In this document: piece after piece, positions 34,469-46,376 of the stretch | How the letters are laid out: each line of letters opens with the position of its first letter | Numbering within the stretch: the first letter of the stretch is position 1 | Origin: Zea mays | Taxonomy: Eukaryota > Streptophyta > Magnoliopsida > Poales > Poaceae | Direction: 5' to 3' | NCBI RefSeq assembly: GCF_902167145.1 | Contig: NC_050096.1 | Location: 179,215,825-179,279,824 of the forward strand | Length of the DNA: 64,000 nt | Notes under the pieces: model-generated | The model's database searches: none | What the model saw: the letters and a program-made list of their open reading frames with translations, nothing else | What the model was told of the DNA's origin: nothing | Position numbers and translations under genes: made by a program

Positions 34469-35078
34469 TGTTGGAGACTTGTTCTTCCATGCTTTGAGTC
34501 AAGAACAAGGCAACATAAAATGTTAAAGGTTAAAGTCCTTCGTCTTTCGAAGCATTATTCCCCTTAGGATATAATGATCTTCAGACGAAGGTCATGAAGG
34601 ACATACCTTCATGACAGTCAGAAACAGTAGTGAAAGGATAAACATGTGAAAAATATAAAGCAACATGAATAATCATGTAACCTTATTAATGCATTCTTTA
34701 TTATATCATCATGAATAAACAGGGATAAAACATAATTACATTTGTACCTTCGACTTGACAGAAGGAGATAATCCAGGTGTAATGTACGAGCGAGTACAAA
34801 TCAGCGTGAATAGTACAGGGGTACTGTTCATCTATTTATAGGCACAGGGCGCAACCTGTGAGATATTACAGTCATGCCCTTTACAAAAGATTACAATTAT
34901 GACATAGACTCTCATGGACTAAACAGTAATTTCATCTTTAAGTCGGTTCCACCCTTCGTCTTGAGACACTTCATAATGACGAAGCTTCATGAGTGGTAGC
35001 TTCGGCGTTGCTTTTAGGAGGATCTCCCGAAGGTGTTTTTTCTTATAGGATCGTCGGCGACGAAGCATGCCCCCAACA
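34469..35078 (-). repeat. Element B 3' LTR
   Basis: 610 bp, paired with 43378-43987. Minus-strand TATA box (CTATAAATAG) at about 34831-34841. A short purine stretch (minus GGGGCTAC, 35079-35086) abuts it as PPT. Confidence 0.94.
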
Positions 35079-35357
35079 GTAGCCCCTTCGCGGTGCTAGA
35101 TCGTTTATCATAACGAGCTTGATCCGTGAAAAAGTCGCTTAGGCTTCGGAAAGCCGAAGGTCCGAAAAACACCTTCCCTTAGCTCGTTGCTAAGAAACGA
35201 TAAAAATTCTCCAAGCGCGAAACGATCCCACCATGCAGCGGGTTCACGCGTCCTGGCAATTCACCTTCTCAGGCTCTGTGGCCCACCATTCAGTGGGTGG
35301 GGGCGACTGTTCGTTCGGTGCGGAAGAATTGTCGATTCACCTTCCCACCTGCGGCAC

Positions 35358-35368
35358 TATATAAATAG
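35358..35368 (+). promoter_or_regulatory. TATA box of the antisense gene in B
   Basis: TATATAAATAG on the plus strand lies about 200 bp before the ATG at 35564. The same layout is seen in element E. Confidence 0.6.
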
Positions 35369-35563
35369 ACAGGTATGTGTGAAGTTACCACAGCATTCAT
35401 TGCTATTGCACTGTTTTGCTGCCAAAAATTAAACATAGCCAACGCTTGTTCATCGCACGCAAACGAAGCATCGCTTTTGTTTCTGCTTCATCACAAGAGG
35501 AAGAGCTTTGGGGAAACCAAAAAAGTCACCAACTTCAAAAAATTGTAAGGAATTCATCATCAA

Positions 35564-38453
35564 ATGGCGAGAGTACGCTCCACTGCCAGGGTTGGTCGCG
35601 AGGGAGATGAAGCCGAAGCTGCTGAGACCGTTCCCATTTCAGAAGTGATGAAGCGGTCAGGGCTGGTGGTACCGGAGGAAGCTTCCGACGAAGGTGTACC
35701 TGCTGCCGAAGCTGAGCAGGTTGATGCTGAAGAAGATGAATATGAAGATGAGTACGGTGCCACGCCATCTAAACTGAGCCACCTAGAGTTTGGGAAGTCT
35801 GCTATTGCTGAAGGTGATGTGCCTAAGATGTTGAAGCTTGGCTATTTTAGTGAAGCCAAAAAGAAGTTGTTTCGTTTCGGCGGAGAGGAAATTACCCCGA
35901 AGCCAGAAAAAGATGAGGTGGTGGTATTTAGAAGCTTTTTTAAAGCAGGATTGCGATTTCCTTTACATGATATGATCACACATGTTTTGGAGAGATTTGG
36001 GATTTATCTTCACCAGCTAACTCCTAACGCCATTGTTAGGCTTAGTATCTACATTTGGGCTCTTCGGAGCCAGGGGGCAGAACCGCTTGCCGAAGGCTTT
36101 TGCCGGGCACACGAGCTTCATTATCAGACCAAAGCTAGAGAAGATGGGTTGCATGATAACTTCGGTTGCTATAATTTTGCTTATCGCAAAGATGCGAAGT
36201 ATCTAGTTATCAGCTATCGTACCAAATGACCAGCTGGCTGGAAGACTGAATGGTTTTATGTTAAAGTGGATGAGAAGAAGGAAAAGTTGGTTCAAAGCCC
36301 TTTGAGTTTAATCTTCGGAGAAACTAGGCCCCAATGCGACATGAAACCAGATAGTCCATGCCAAATTGCACTGGGCGAATTTCGGGTTGTTGCAGAGCAT
36401 ATTGGCACTAGGGATCTGGTGCAAGAATTCTTAGCCTTCAGAGTATTTCCAACTTTGAAGGAATGGGACAAACCGAAGCTAAAAGGGGAAAAGAAGAAGA
36501 AAGAGCTTGTTCGGCAACCTTATTATTATAAATTCAGGAAGCATTTCAAAAAACCTTGCCAGGAATGGTTGGACACGATCGAAGTTATGTGCAACGAGAT
36601 CCTTGGCAACTACTCTAAAAAAGAAGATTAGTTAATGACTGCGGCCTTCGGCACTCGTCCGAAGCAAAGATTGAACCGGGTGATGGATGCCTTAAATTTT
36701 GATAATCCTGACTATGAGCGACTGGACAGAGGTGCCGAAGGGCAAAAAAGAAAAAGAGTTGCTAGCGTCCTTGATAGGGAAGCTGCTAAGTTGGTGAAAA
36801 AGGACGAAGAAATTTTGAAGAAAAGAAAATTAAGCCCTGAGCTGAAGGTAGCTGCTCCAAAGAAAAGGAAAGCTACGGCTCCGAATAAAAAACAGCTGAT
36901 ATAGAGGAAGAAGCTCCTGCAACACCTCCTGCTGCCGATGTGGAAGAAATTTTAAAGGTAATGACTGAATCCTTGCCTATCAAGCTAAGTCCACTAGGTC
37001 CGCATCTGACAAAGATTTTTCAGAAAGAAAAAGAGCCTTCGACAGCGGAGAAGCCTGTTGAGCCGAAGAAACGTAGGATTATTCAAGTGGCCGAAGTCAT
37101 CCAGCAGACACCGCTGTGGGCATCGGCGTCAAAGATACCACCTATTGAGAGCATTGGTGCTGCCGAAGCTGCTGCCACCGAAGCTAAAGGTGCTGAAGCT
37201 GAAACCGTTGAAAATGTGAATCTAGAAGCCGCACTTGGTGAAATTGATACCCTGCTTTTGGATGCGGCCGCGGAAGAAGCTGCCGTAGTCGCTGGAAAAG
37301 GAAAGGGTAAAGCCGAAGATATTTCGGAAGAAGAAGAATTCAATTTTCAAGATATACTTGGGCAAGAATTATCAGAAGCTGAAAAAGGAGAACTGAAGGA
37401 ATATGCTATATCTTGTGGATACAAACCGGGGGCTCTGCTTTTTGGCGGAGTTAACGAAGGGAGGTTAGGATGCCTTCGGGACCGGACCGGGGCGAAGGTC
37501 GTTAGCACTCTATCAAAGAGTGTTGGCCTTCCGAAGATCGAGGCGGACCTTTGCAGGTATCGGCGATAGCATATCGCCGGTAGTCTGTTTTATGCTAACT
37601 TTAAGGTAAAATTCTTAATAATTTTTTTATATAAAGGTGTTTTCTAATGAAGGTTGTTTTTGGCAGAGTTTAGTACTAAGCAAAGTCCTGAGGATGCAAC
37701 AAGACCTCGAGGACAAGAAGAACGAAGCTACAATTGAAGATCTAGAGAAGAAAATTAAAGATCACGAAGCTGCTTTAGAGAAAAAAGACTTCGTACTACA
37801 AGCTATGGAAGGTTCACTGGCAGAAGCCCAGGCTGAAATTGCTAAATTGAAGAATGAACTTTCCTCGAAAAAGAAAAATTTTGCAGCCAGACTCGAAGCT
37901 GAAGTTGAGAAGAGTTCAAATTTGCAAAAATCACTGAAGGACCTTCAGGAAAAATGCTTAAACTTCGGCAACCGATGCCTACAGCGGCTGAAGCAGGTGT
38001 TCAACTCGGTTGGAGCAAGCACTAAGAAATTCAGTCCTTCGGTTGAAAACCTGCCAGAAACTTTGGAACACATTGAGGGTGAAGTTGATGCTCTCGACGA
38101 AGTTATAGGTGGACACGCTGATTTCTGCGCTCTACTAGCTTCTCGAGGCACAGCTGTCGCCTTCATGAAATCTGGCTGTACACACGGAAAAATTGTCAAC
38201 AGACCCAATTTTAGCTTGTCACTCGCGGATTTAATTGATATCCCTAGCCTAGCTCGGAGTATAGGAAACAGGTTCATAACTCAAATTTGGATAGAGGGCG
38301 GGCGAAAAATGGCTGGCGACGAAGCTCAAAGCCATCTTAGACCGGTAAAAAACTTGTCTGTTACCTTACCTTTGCCTTGAACCTTGCACTTGCCTCATAC
38401 TATCTTAATATGTACAGGATGACGAGGCTGAGGAACAAAGAGCTGAAGCTTGA
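35564..38453 (+). pseudogene. Antisense gene in B, decayed (same family as the gene in E)
   Basis: Likely exons are 35564-37605, 37667-38344 and 38418-38453, with GT-AG introns in matching phase. ATG context is TCAAATGG. Residues about 122-157 read 'FRSFFKAGLRFP' and 'FGIYLHQLTPNAI', matching the 'FHERGFGVP ... YGVELHNLSPNSI' module of E's gene. A Lys-rich stretch, an Ala/Glu-rich region and a long coiled coil (exon 2, 'LEKKIKDHEAALEKKD') follow. Lesions: TGA 36227-36229, TAG 36629-36631, a frameshift in an A-run near 36886-36892, and TAG 37567-37569. Function unknown; the product would resemble E's but is not made intact. Confidence 0.75.
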
Positions 38454-39420
38454 CCGATGATCCGAAGCTTAGATGATCCGAAGCTTAATGATGTCAAAAT
38501 TGAAGAATTTGCTGAAAAAATTCTATGGAAAATCTTGTAATATCGTTGTAAAAAGTATTGTAATTTTAAGAATCAGATACTTTGTAAATTTGTGCATACC
38601 TTGTAATATACTTTTACCTCTTCGTCCATGTATGAACTGCTTTGATGTGGACGAAACTTATATTTTTTGAGCCGAAGGCGAAAAAACACCTTCCCTTCTT
38701 TTCGTACACAACGAAGCATGACACTGCTTCTTTTTCTTTTTGCCGAAGCCTTATCTTTATAGCCGAAGCATCTGTATGATATGATGATGATGATCCTATG
38801 TATGTCTAAATGAATGTTTATGAATGCAAATGTATGATGTAATGTGACGTGCAAATGAATGTCCAAACACACACATACAAGGCCACAACCATAATCTTCG
38901 TCCCCTTGGGGATGACTGAAGTCTCTTTGCCGCTTATTTTTCGGCTTCACCGTTTATTTTTCGGTGTTCCAGCGCTGACTTTTTGCTGTAAGTTCTGCAT
39001 CCCCTTAGGAACGTCTTTTGAACTTCTTCGCCTTCTATTTCGGCGGTATTCGTGTTGACTTTTCGCGCTTCGCCTTATATTTCGGCGGTATCAGCGTTGA
39101 CTTTTCGCTGTAAGCTCTGCATTCCCTTAGGAACGACTTTTGAGCAGAAAACTTACGCTGCGCTCCCTTAGGAACGGCTTTTTGTAGCTTCGTCGTGCTC
39201 TGCATCCCCTTAGGGACGACTTTCGAGGTTCTCCCTGTTTTTTCTCTCTCTGCACTCGATGGTGCATGCTCAGATTTTACATTTACATTTTTGGGGGATT
39301 TTGCTCTCGTAGAGCTAAATAAGAAAAGAGAAATTACAATGCTATGGCCCCATTAAAAACCTTTCTCCCTTTGGAAAGGAAAAGGGTGTCATAGGAAAAA
39401 ATAAAAAAGATTACATCAAG
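38454..39420. other. Non-coding stretch in B with degenerate repeats
   Basis: No credible gene. Between about 38970 and 39240 several diverged copies of 'TTGACTTTTCGCTGTAAG' plus 'CTGCATCCCCTTAGGAACG' occur. It holds the 3' ends of the convergent antisense gene and pol. Confidence 0.6.
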
Positions 39421-40919
39421 TTATACATAATATCGCCGAAGCTCATCCGCATTCCAAGATCTAGGAATGTCGTTGCCGTCCATATCCTTTAATCTGTAAG
39501 AACCGGGTCTTAACGAAGATACTACCAGAAAAGGTCCTTCCCACTTCAGTTGTAGCTTGCCTACTGTATCTGGGTTGGCCACTCTCCGAAGTACCAAATG
39601 CCCTGGTTTAATGTTCTTTAGCCGAACTTTTCTGTCCCGCCATTTTATTGTTTCGGCTTGGTATTTATTGATATTCTCCACAGCCTGAAGCCTGATAATC
39701 AGCTTCGTGCTCTGCCGAAGCCATTGTTCTTATTGACCCTGCCCTAGCTTCTTCTGGGGTTATTGCTTTATCACCAAATAATAGTTTGAATGGTGTAAAA
39801 CCTATTAACCTTGATATTGTTGTGTTGTGGCTCCACACCACTTTGATCAATTCATCTGGCCATTTTCCTCTGGGCTGATTGAAGATTAACTTCATTATTC
39901 CCGTCAGTATAATGCCATTAGCTCTTTCAACAAGTCCATTTGACTTTGGATGTCTGACTGATGCAAAATGAATCTTCGTGCCAATCTGTTCACAGAATTC
40001 CTTGAAAGCTTCGACATCGAACTGTGTTCCGTTGTCTATAGTAATAGCCTTCGGCACTCCGAAGCGACAAACTATGTTTTGCCAGAAAAATTTCTGAACG
40101 GTAACTGAAGTTATTGTGACCAAAGGCTTCGCCTCAATCCACTTGGAAAAATACTTTACCGCTACCACAACATATTTTAGATTTCCTTGTGCTGGTGGAA
40201 GTGGACCTAGCAAATCGAGGCCCCACCTTTGCAACGGCCAAGTGGGCTGTATTAATTAAGTGAGAGATGAAGGTTGTTTCTGGTCTCTTGCACATTTTTG
40301 GCAGCCTTCGCATTTTTGAACTAATTCTGCTGCATCCGAAGCTTCCTTCGGCCATTAGAATCCTTGTCGAAAAACTTTTCCCAATAGAGGTCTAGACCCA
40401 ATGTGAGATCCACACAGACCTGCATGTATCTCCTTCATTAATTCGATACCTTCGATTCTTGATAAACACTTGAGAAGTGGGGAACAAACCCCATATTTAT
40501 ACAATTCCCCTTCTATTATCACATATGGTCTCGTCCTTGCCTCCATTCTCTTGTTATAAACTTCGTCATCGGAGAGACAGTTGCCTTGGAGGAAGGATAT
40601 GATTTCAGTTCTCCAGTCCTCACTGTGTACTGGAGAAATGGTAAGTATAGCTCTTTCCATAAGTTCAACCGAAGGTGCCTTTATTGTTTCGAAGAATACT
40701 TCCGAAGGTATAGGGAGCCCCTGGGCCGCTGATTTGGCTAACAAATCTGCATGCTCATTTTCACCTCTTGGAATATTCTTGACAGAAAAACCTTCGAAGG
40801 AGACTTCCAACCTTCGAACTGCATCCAGATATTTTTCAAGCTTCGGATCTCGTGCCTTGCTACTTTTGTCCACGTGGCTAGCAATAACTTGAGAATCGGT
40901 CTTCAGAATAGCCCTTCTT
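39421..40919 (-). pseudogene. Element B pol: rest of second RNase H and integrase
   Basis: Continues the pol frame after the TGA at 40922-40924: 'LKTDSQVI', 'IPRGENEHADLLAKSAA' (end of the archaeal-type RNase H), then a zinc-binding part ('CEGCQKCA'), the integrase core with 'DLLGPLPPA', 'TIDNGTQFD' and 'NGLVERANG' as D, D, E, and a C-terminal segment 'WEGPFLV'. Breaks: TAA 40353-40355, TAA 40256-40258, and a frameshift at about 39665-39700. No chromodomain is seen, as expected for Tat. Confidence 0.88.
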
Positions 40920-40921
40920 AT

Positions 40922-42379
40922 TCACATTGCCCTTAGTTTTCGAAGCCCCAACAAAAGTGCTTCGTACTCAGCAATATTATTTGTACAACTGAAATTCAAT
41001 TTGACTACATAACATGTTTTAACTTTTGACGGTGCCACTAATACCGCAGCTGCTCCTGCGCCGAAGGTTCCCCAAGAACCATCGCAGAACACCGTCCAAG
41101 CTTCGGTATCCTTGCTTGTCCCTTCTTCGTGAGCCCCTGGCGTCCAGTCAGTGATGAAGTCTGCTAGCGCCTGGGATTGAATTGAAGATCTGTGTACATA
41201 GTCGATGGTGAATTCATTGAGCTCCGCAGCCCACTTTCCAACCCTTCCAGTGGCTTCTCTATTCCTCATAATATCCTTCAGAGGTTGTGATGAGGGAACA
41301 ATTATATGGTAAGCTTGAAAATAATGCCGAAGCTTCCTGGAGGCCATTAATACAACATACAACACCTTCTCCAATTCTGTGTAATTTTTCTTTGATAAAC
41401 TTAATACTTCGGAAACAAAGTATACTGGAACTTGCTTCTTAATTTGTCCTTCAAGCTTTTCCTGTACAAGTGCCGCACTCACTGCAGAGTGCAAAGCTGC
41501 CACATACAATAGTAAGGGAGCCCCTGGCGTAGGTGGGGTTAGTGTTGTTAGATCAATTAAGTATTGCTTCAGCTCTTCGAAGGCTTCCTGTTGAGCTGAA
41601 CCCCACTGAAAGACTTCGGCCGACTTCAGCACTTCAAAGAATGGTAAATTTCTTTCTGCTGATCTAGATATGAATCGATTCAAAGATGCCAATCTTCCTA
41701 TCAGCCGTTGGGCCCCCTTCTTTGTGCTTGGCGGTTCCATCCGAATGATAGCTTCGATCTTGTTTGGGTTAGCTTCGATCCCCTTCGTTGAAACCAGACA
41801 GCCAAGAAACTTGCCCTTCACTCCGAAGACACATTTTTCTAGATTTAATTTTAGGCCAGCTTGCCTAAAATTAGCAAATGTTTCCTGCAGATCAGCAATG
41901 TGATTTTCCTGCTTCGTGCTCTTTACTATGATATCATCAACATATGTTAGCACATTTCTGCCTATCTGAGAGTGAAGGACTTTGGCTGTCATTCTACTGA
42001 AGCTTCCTCCAGCATTCTTGAGCCCCTCAGGCATCCGAAGATAACAATATGTACCACTGGGGGTTATGAAGCTAGTTTTTGGCTCATCTTCCTTCTTCAT
42101 CCAGATTTGGTGGTAGCCTGAATAACAATCTAATAGACTCATGAGTTCTGATGAAGATGCTGCATCTACTAGGGAATCTATTCTTGGTAATGGGAATTCA
42201 TCCTTTGGACAAGCCTTGTTGAGATCAGTAAAATCAATGCACATTCTCCATTTACCGTTGGCCTTCTTCACCATAACAGTGTTGGCTAGCCACTCTGGGT
42301 ATTTTACTTCTCTAATGACACCAGCACTGAGAAGTCTTTTTACTTCATTCCGAGCACCTTCGGCTTTATCATCAGACAT
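40922..42379 (-). pseudogene. Element B pol: RT, RNase H and start of second RNase H
   Basis: 485-codon open stretch. RT motifs are 'WRMCIDFTDLNKACPKDEFP', 'SGYHQIWM' and the catalytic 'YVDDIIVKS'. The classical RNase H follows, with 'YFVSEVLS' and 'KNYTELEKVLYVV'. A second, archaeal-type RNase H then starts with 'TVFCDGSWGTFGAGAAAV' and 'NNIAEYEALLLGLR', the dual arrangement diagnostic of the Tat lineage. It ends at TGA 40922-40924. Confidence 0.92.
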
Positions 42380-43201
42380 TTACCGAAGCCTCTGCTTTCT
42401 GGGTCTGAAGGATGGATCGATATTAAGTGAATGTTCAATGACATCCCTGTTGACACCACAGAGATCGTTGGCTGACCATGCAAAGACATCTTTGTTGTTG
42501 AACAAAAACCTTATTAGAGTTTTCTCCTGCTCCTCAGATAATTGAGATCCCAGCAATACCCTCTGCTCTGTTATGTCTTCACATAGAAGCATGGGCTTCG
42601 GCTGATCGGCCGAAGCAGCCTTCTCCCTTCTGTACTTGTACTCCTCACAAGCTTCGGCTCCATCTATATTATGGATTGCTTTTGAATCTGTCCAATTTCC
42701 TTCAGCCTTTCTGGCAGCTTCCTGACTTCCATGAATAGCAATAGGCCCTTGGTCCGAAGGTATCTTCATGCATAGATATGTTCGATGAAGAATTGCTTCA
42801 AAAGCATTAAGTGTCCCACGACCAATGATTGCATTGTAGGGGTACTCTATGTCGACAATATCAAACACAACTTGTTCGGTCCTCGTATTGTTGACAAACC
42901 CGAAGGTCACTGGCATCGTGATCTTGCCAAGTGCTACGATCTGCCTTCCTCCGAAGCCACAAAGAGGGTGCGTAGCATCATGAATCTTATCCTCTGGCTC
43001 TTGCATCTGCCTGAAGGCCTTGGCAAATATGATATCCGCTGCACTGCCTATATCAACCAGAACATTGTGGACCAGAAACCCCTTGATGACACAAGAAATG
43101 ACCACAGCATCATTGTGAGGGTAATCCTTGAGCTGAAGGTCCTCCTGGGAGAAGGTAATTGGGATATGGGACCATTTTGACTTGATGAAGGGTCCCTGCA
43201 C
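42380..43201 (-). pseudogene. Element B pol: protease and PR-RT connector
   Basis: Same frame as RT, separated by one TAA (42380-42382). The retropepsin-like domain has 'VLVDIGSAADIIF', where the position after the catalytic Asp is Ile rather than the usual Thr/Gly, and 'YNAIIGRGTLNAFEA'. The connector 'DVFAWSANDL ... EHSLNI' ends it. 'HRTYLCMKIP' and similar segments are typical of Tat PR. Confidence 0.85.
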
Positions 43202-43340
43202 CCCAACATGTTGTACCCTTCTCTGGGCCTCCTTCTTCTTCTTCTTGTTGACCGGCTCCGAGATGAACCGCCTGTTATCGGGAGCACCAGCTTCGTAGCC
43301 GAAGCAGCTTCAGCTTGGTTGTTGAACGAAGCCATTAGCT
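43202..43340 (-). pseudogene. Element B gag remnant
   Basis: After the PBS a short frame starts 'MASFNNQAEAASATK' and, following a one-base shift, meets the basic segment that precedes PR. The Gag capsid and zinc-knuckle regions, normally over 1 kb, are absent. B therefore lost gag internally. Confidence 0.7.
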
Positions 43341-43359
43341 CGAAAGTGGAAGTGAGTTC

Positions 43360-43377
43360 ACCGGAGGTGGGCACCAA
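43360..43377 (-). promoter_or_regulatory. Element B primer-binding site
   Basis: Minus-strand reading is TTGGTGCCCACCTCCGGT, directly after the 5' LTR. The tRNA was not determined. Confidence 0.8.
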
Positions 43378-43987
43378 TGTTGGAGACTTGTTCTCGAATG
43401 CTATGAGTCAAGAACAAGGCAACATAAAATGTTAAAGGTTAAAGTCCTTCGTCTTGCGAAGCATTATTCCTCTTAGGATATAATGATCTTCAGACGAAGG
43501 TCATGAAGGACATACCTTCATGATAGTCGCAAACAGTAGTGAAAGGATAAACATGTAAAAAATATAAAGCAACATGAATAATCATGTAACCTTATTAATG
43601 CATTCTTTATTATATCATCATGAATAAACAGGGATAAAACATAATTACATTTGTACCTTCGACTTGACAAAAGGAGATAATCCAGGTGTAATGTACGAGC
43701 GAGTACAAATCAGTGTGAATAGTACAGGGGTACTGTTCATCTATTTATAGGCACAGGGCACAACCTGTGAGATATTACAATCATGCCCTTTACAAAAGAT
43801 TACAATTATGACATAGACCCTCATGGACTAAACAGTAATTTCATCTTTAAGTCGGTTCCACCCTTCGTCTTGAGACACTTCATAATGCCGAAGCTTCATG
43901 AGTGGTAGCTTCGGCGTTGCTTTTAGGAGGATCTGCCGAAGGTGTTTTTTCTTACAGGATCTTCGGCGACGAAGCATGCCCCCAATA
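43378..43987 (-). repeat. Element B 5' LTR
   Basis: 610 bp with a minus-strand TATA box at about 43740-43750. It is followed by GTTAG at 43988-43992. Confidence 0.94.
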
Positions 43988-43992
43988 GTTAG

Positions 43993-46326
43993 TCACAACA
44001 ACTTTTGGAACCCAAATGCAAGTCTTGTCTCCCTTGCATTTAGATCTCAATTTTCTAGCAACTACTTTTGCATTTTTGCATAAAAGTACAAAAAAGCATT
44101 GCAAGCATGATAGACAGTAGTAGGACCATTGCAAGTATTCCTAGGCGCATGAGACACAACATGATTACGCCTAGGCCTATTTCTACCATGTGCATAAGTA
44201 GAGCTTGATGCAAACGTAGCATGTGAATCATGATAAATAGGTAAAGCAGCATGATTATAACTCCTATCATGATGAGAAACTTTCTTAACATGAGCATGAA
44301 GATAAGCATGGTTCTTTTGATCATGTGAAGAATATGAGCTACTAACCATAGGAGCCTTCCCTTTTCCCTTTGTTGAGATCGGAAGTCCTTTGGCTTGTTA
44401 AGTTCTTGGTTTCCTTTCGAAAACCAACTCCATCCTTAATTGAGGGGTGTCTACCAACGGTGTAGGCATCCCTAGCAAATTTTAGTTTCTCATAATCATT
44501 TTTGCAAGTCTTAAGTTAATCATTAAGACTTGCAACATCATTATTTAATTTAGCAATAGTGGCAGCATGTTCATCAAAATCAACATCTTTACACTTATTG
44601 CAAATAACTACATGTTCCACACACAAACTAGTTGCTTTCTCTAGCTTAGCATTTAATTCATCATTTAAATTCTTTAAACTAGAGATAGATTCATGACAAG
44701 TAGACAACTGAGAGGATAGCATTTCATTTCTCTTAATTTCTAGAGCAAGAGATTTTTGAACCCTAATAAACTTATCATGTTCCTCATAAAAAATATCTTC
44801 TTGCTTCTCTAGCAATTTATCCTTTTCATTAAGGGCATTAATTAATTCATTTATTTTGTCTACTTTAGTTCTATCTAATCCCTTAAACAAATCAGTGTAG
44901 TCTAATTCATTATCAGAAGACTCTTCATCACTAGAAGAAGTATACTTGGGAGTGTCCCGAATACATACCTTCTTCTCCTTAGCCATAAGGCACGTATGGC
45001 GTTCGTTGGGGAAGTGCGAAGATTTGTCGAAGGCCGAGGCAGCCAATCCTTCATCGTCGGAGTCGGATGAAGAGCAGTCAGAATCCCATTCCTTTCCAAG
45101 GTGCGCCTCGCCCTTCGCCTTCCTGTAGTTCTTCTTTTTCTCCTTCTTCCCATGCTTTTCTTGTGCCTGGTCATTCTCATTATCGGGACATTGAGCAATA
45201 AAATGACCAGTCTTACCGCATTTGAAGCAGGAGCGTTTTCCCCTTGACTTGTTCTTGTTGGGGCACTCCTTTCGTCCTTTTAATGCGGTCTTGAAGTGCT
45301 TTATTATGAGTGCCATCTCATCCTCGTTGAGCCCAGTAGTTGTGCTACCTTGCTCGATAGTGCCTCCCTGCTGCTTGTTGCTTTCAGAGCAATGGGCTGC
45401 GGCTCGTAGACGGGGAGTGGATCGTTCAAGGCATCATCCACGTATCGTGCCTCCTTTACCATCATGCGCCCGCCCACAAACTTTCCAAGGATTTCCTCGG
45501 GCGTCATCTTGGTGTACCTGGGGTTTTCACAAATAAGATTGACAAGATGGGGGTCAATAACTGTAAATGACCTGAGCATGAGTCGAGCGACATCATGATC
45601 CGTCCATCTTGTGCTCCCATAGCTTTGGATTTTATTGACCAGGGTCTTGAGCCTATTGTAGGTCTGTGTTGGCTCCTCTCCCCTGATCATCGCGAACCTC
45701 CCCATCTCGCCGTCCACCAGTTCCATCTTAGTGATCATGGTGGCATCATTTCCCTCGTGAGATATTTTGAGAGTGTCCCAAATCTGTTTAGTGTTGTCCA
45801 AGCCACTGACCTTGTTATATTCATCCCTGCATAGAGATGCTAGCAAAACAGTAGTGGCTTGGGCATTTTAATGAATTTGTTCATTTATAAGCACAGGATT
45901 ATCAGTACAATCAAAATGCATTCCATTTTCCACAATTTCCCAAATGCTAGGATGGAGAGAGAATAGATGACTATGCATTTTATGGCTCCAAAATGAGTAA
46001 TCCTCTCCATCGAAGTGTGGAGGTTTTCCAAGAGGAATAGAAAGTAAATGGGCATTTGAATTGTACGGAATGCGGGAATAATCAAAGGAGTAGTTTTGAT
46101 TAACCGTCTTTCTTTTGGATGATGAGTCGTCATCATCGTCAACCCTTGGTGAAGATGAGGAGGCGTCACTGTCATAGTAGATGATCTTCTTGATACGCCT
46201 CTTCTTCTTCTCGTCCCTCTTCTTGTGACTCGAGCCTGAGTCAGTGGGCTTGTCGTCTCTTGGCTCGTTGAAGAGGGACTCCTTCTCCTTGTCGTTGACC
46301 ACCATCCCCTTACCCTTAGGATCCAT
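43993..46326 (-). pseudogene. C2 gag (broken)
   Basis: Starts 'MDPKGKGMVVNDKEK', contains 'PLGKPPHFDGEDYSFWSHKM' (copia gag N-terminal region), 'RLKTLVNKIQSYGS', a complete CCHC zinc knuckle 'CFKCGKTGHFIAQC' at about 45213-45172, and a long coiled-coil region. Lesions: TAA at 45868-45870, a frameshift at about 45304-45316, a stop near 44514, and further decay to 43993 where B is inserted. It would coat the genomic RNA in the particle. Confidence 0.88.
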
Positions 46327-46361
46327 CTCTTCGGGCAGTTAGTCCCTTAGATGAAGAGTAC

Positions 46362-46376
46362 GGCTCCGATACCAAT
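46362..46376 (-). promoter_or_regulatory. C2 primer-binding site
   Basis: Minus-strand reading is ATTGGTATCGGAGCC, the Met-type PBS of Sireviruses, immediately after the 5' LTR. Confidence 0.85.

Larger units (their letters stand above)
34469..43987 (-). mobile_element. Element B: Tat-lineage Ty3/gypsy retrotransposon, gag-deleted
   Basis: 9519 bp with two 610-bp LTRs (TGTTGGAG...CCAACA/CCAATA), a PBS at 43360-43377 and a perfect TSD. Minus order: LTR, PBS, tiny gag remnant, PR, RT, RNase H, second RNase H, integrase; a plus-strand antisense gene fills the space before the 3' LTR. The LTRs differ at about 20 sites (about 3%), older than E. The dual RNase H and antisense gene place it in the Tat lineage (Grande/RIRE2-like). 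The exact family is not certain. Confidence 0.93.
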
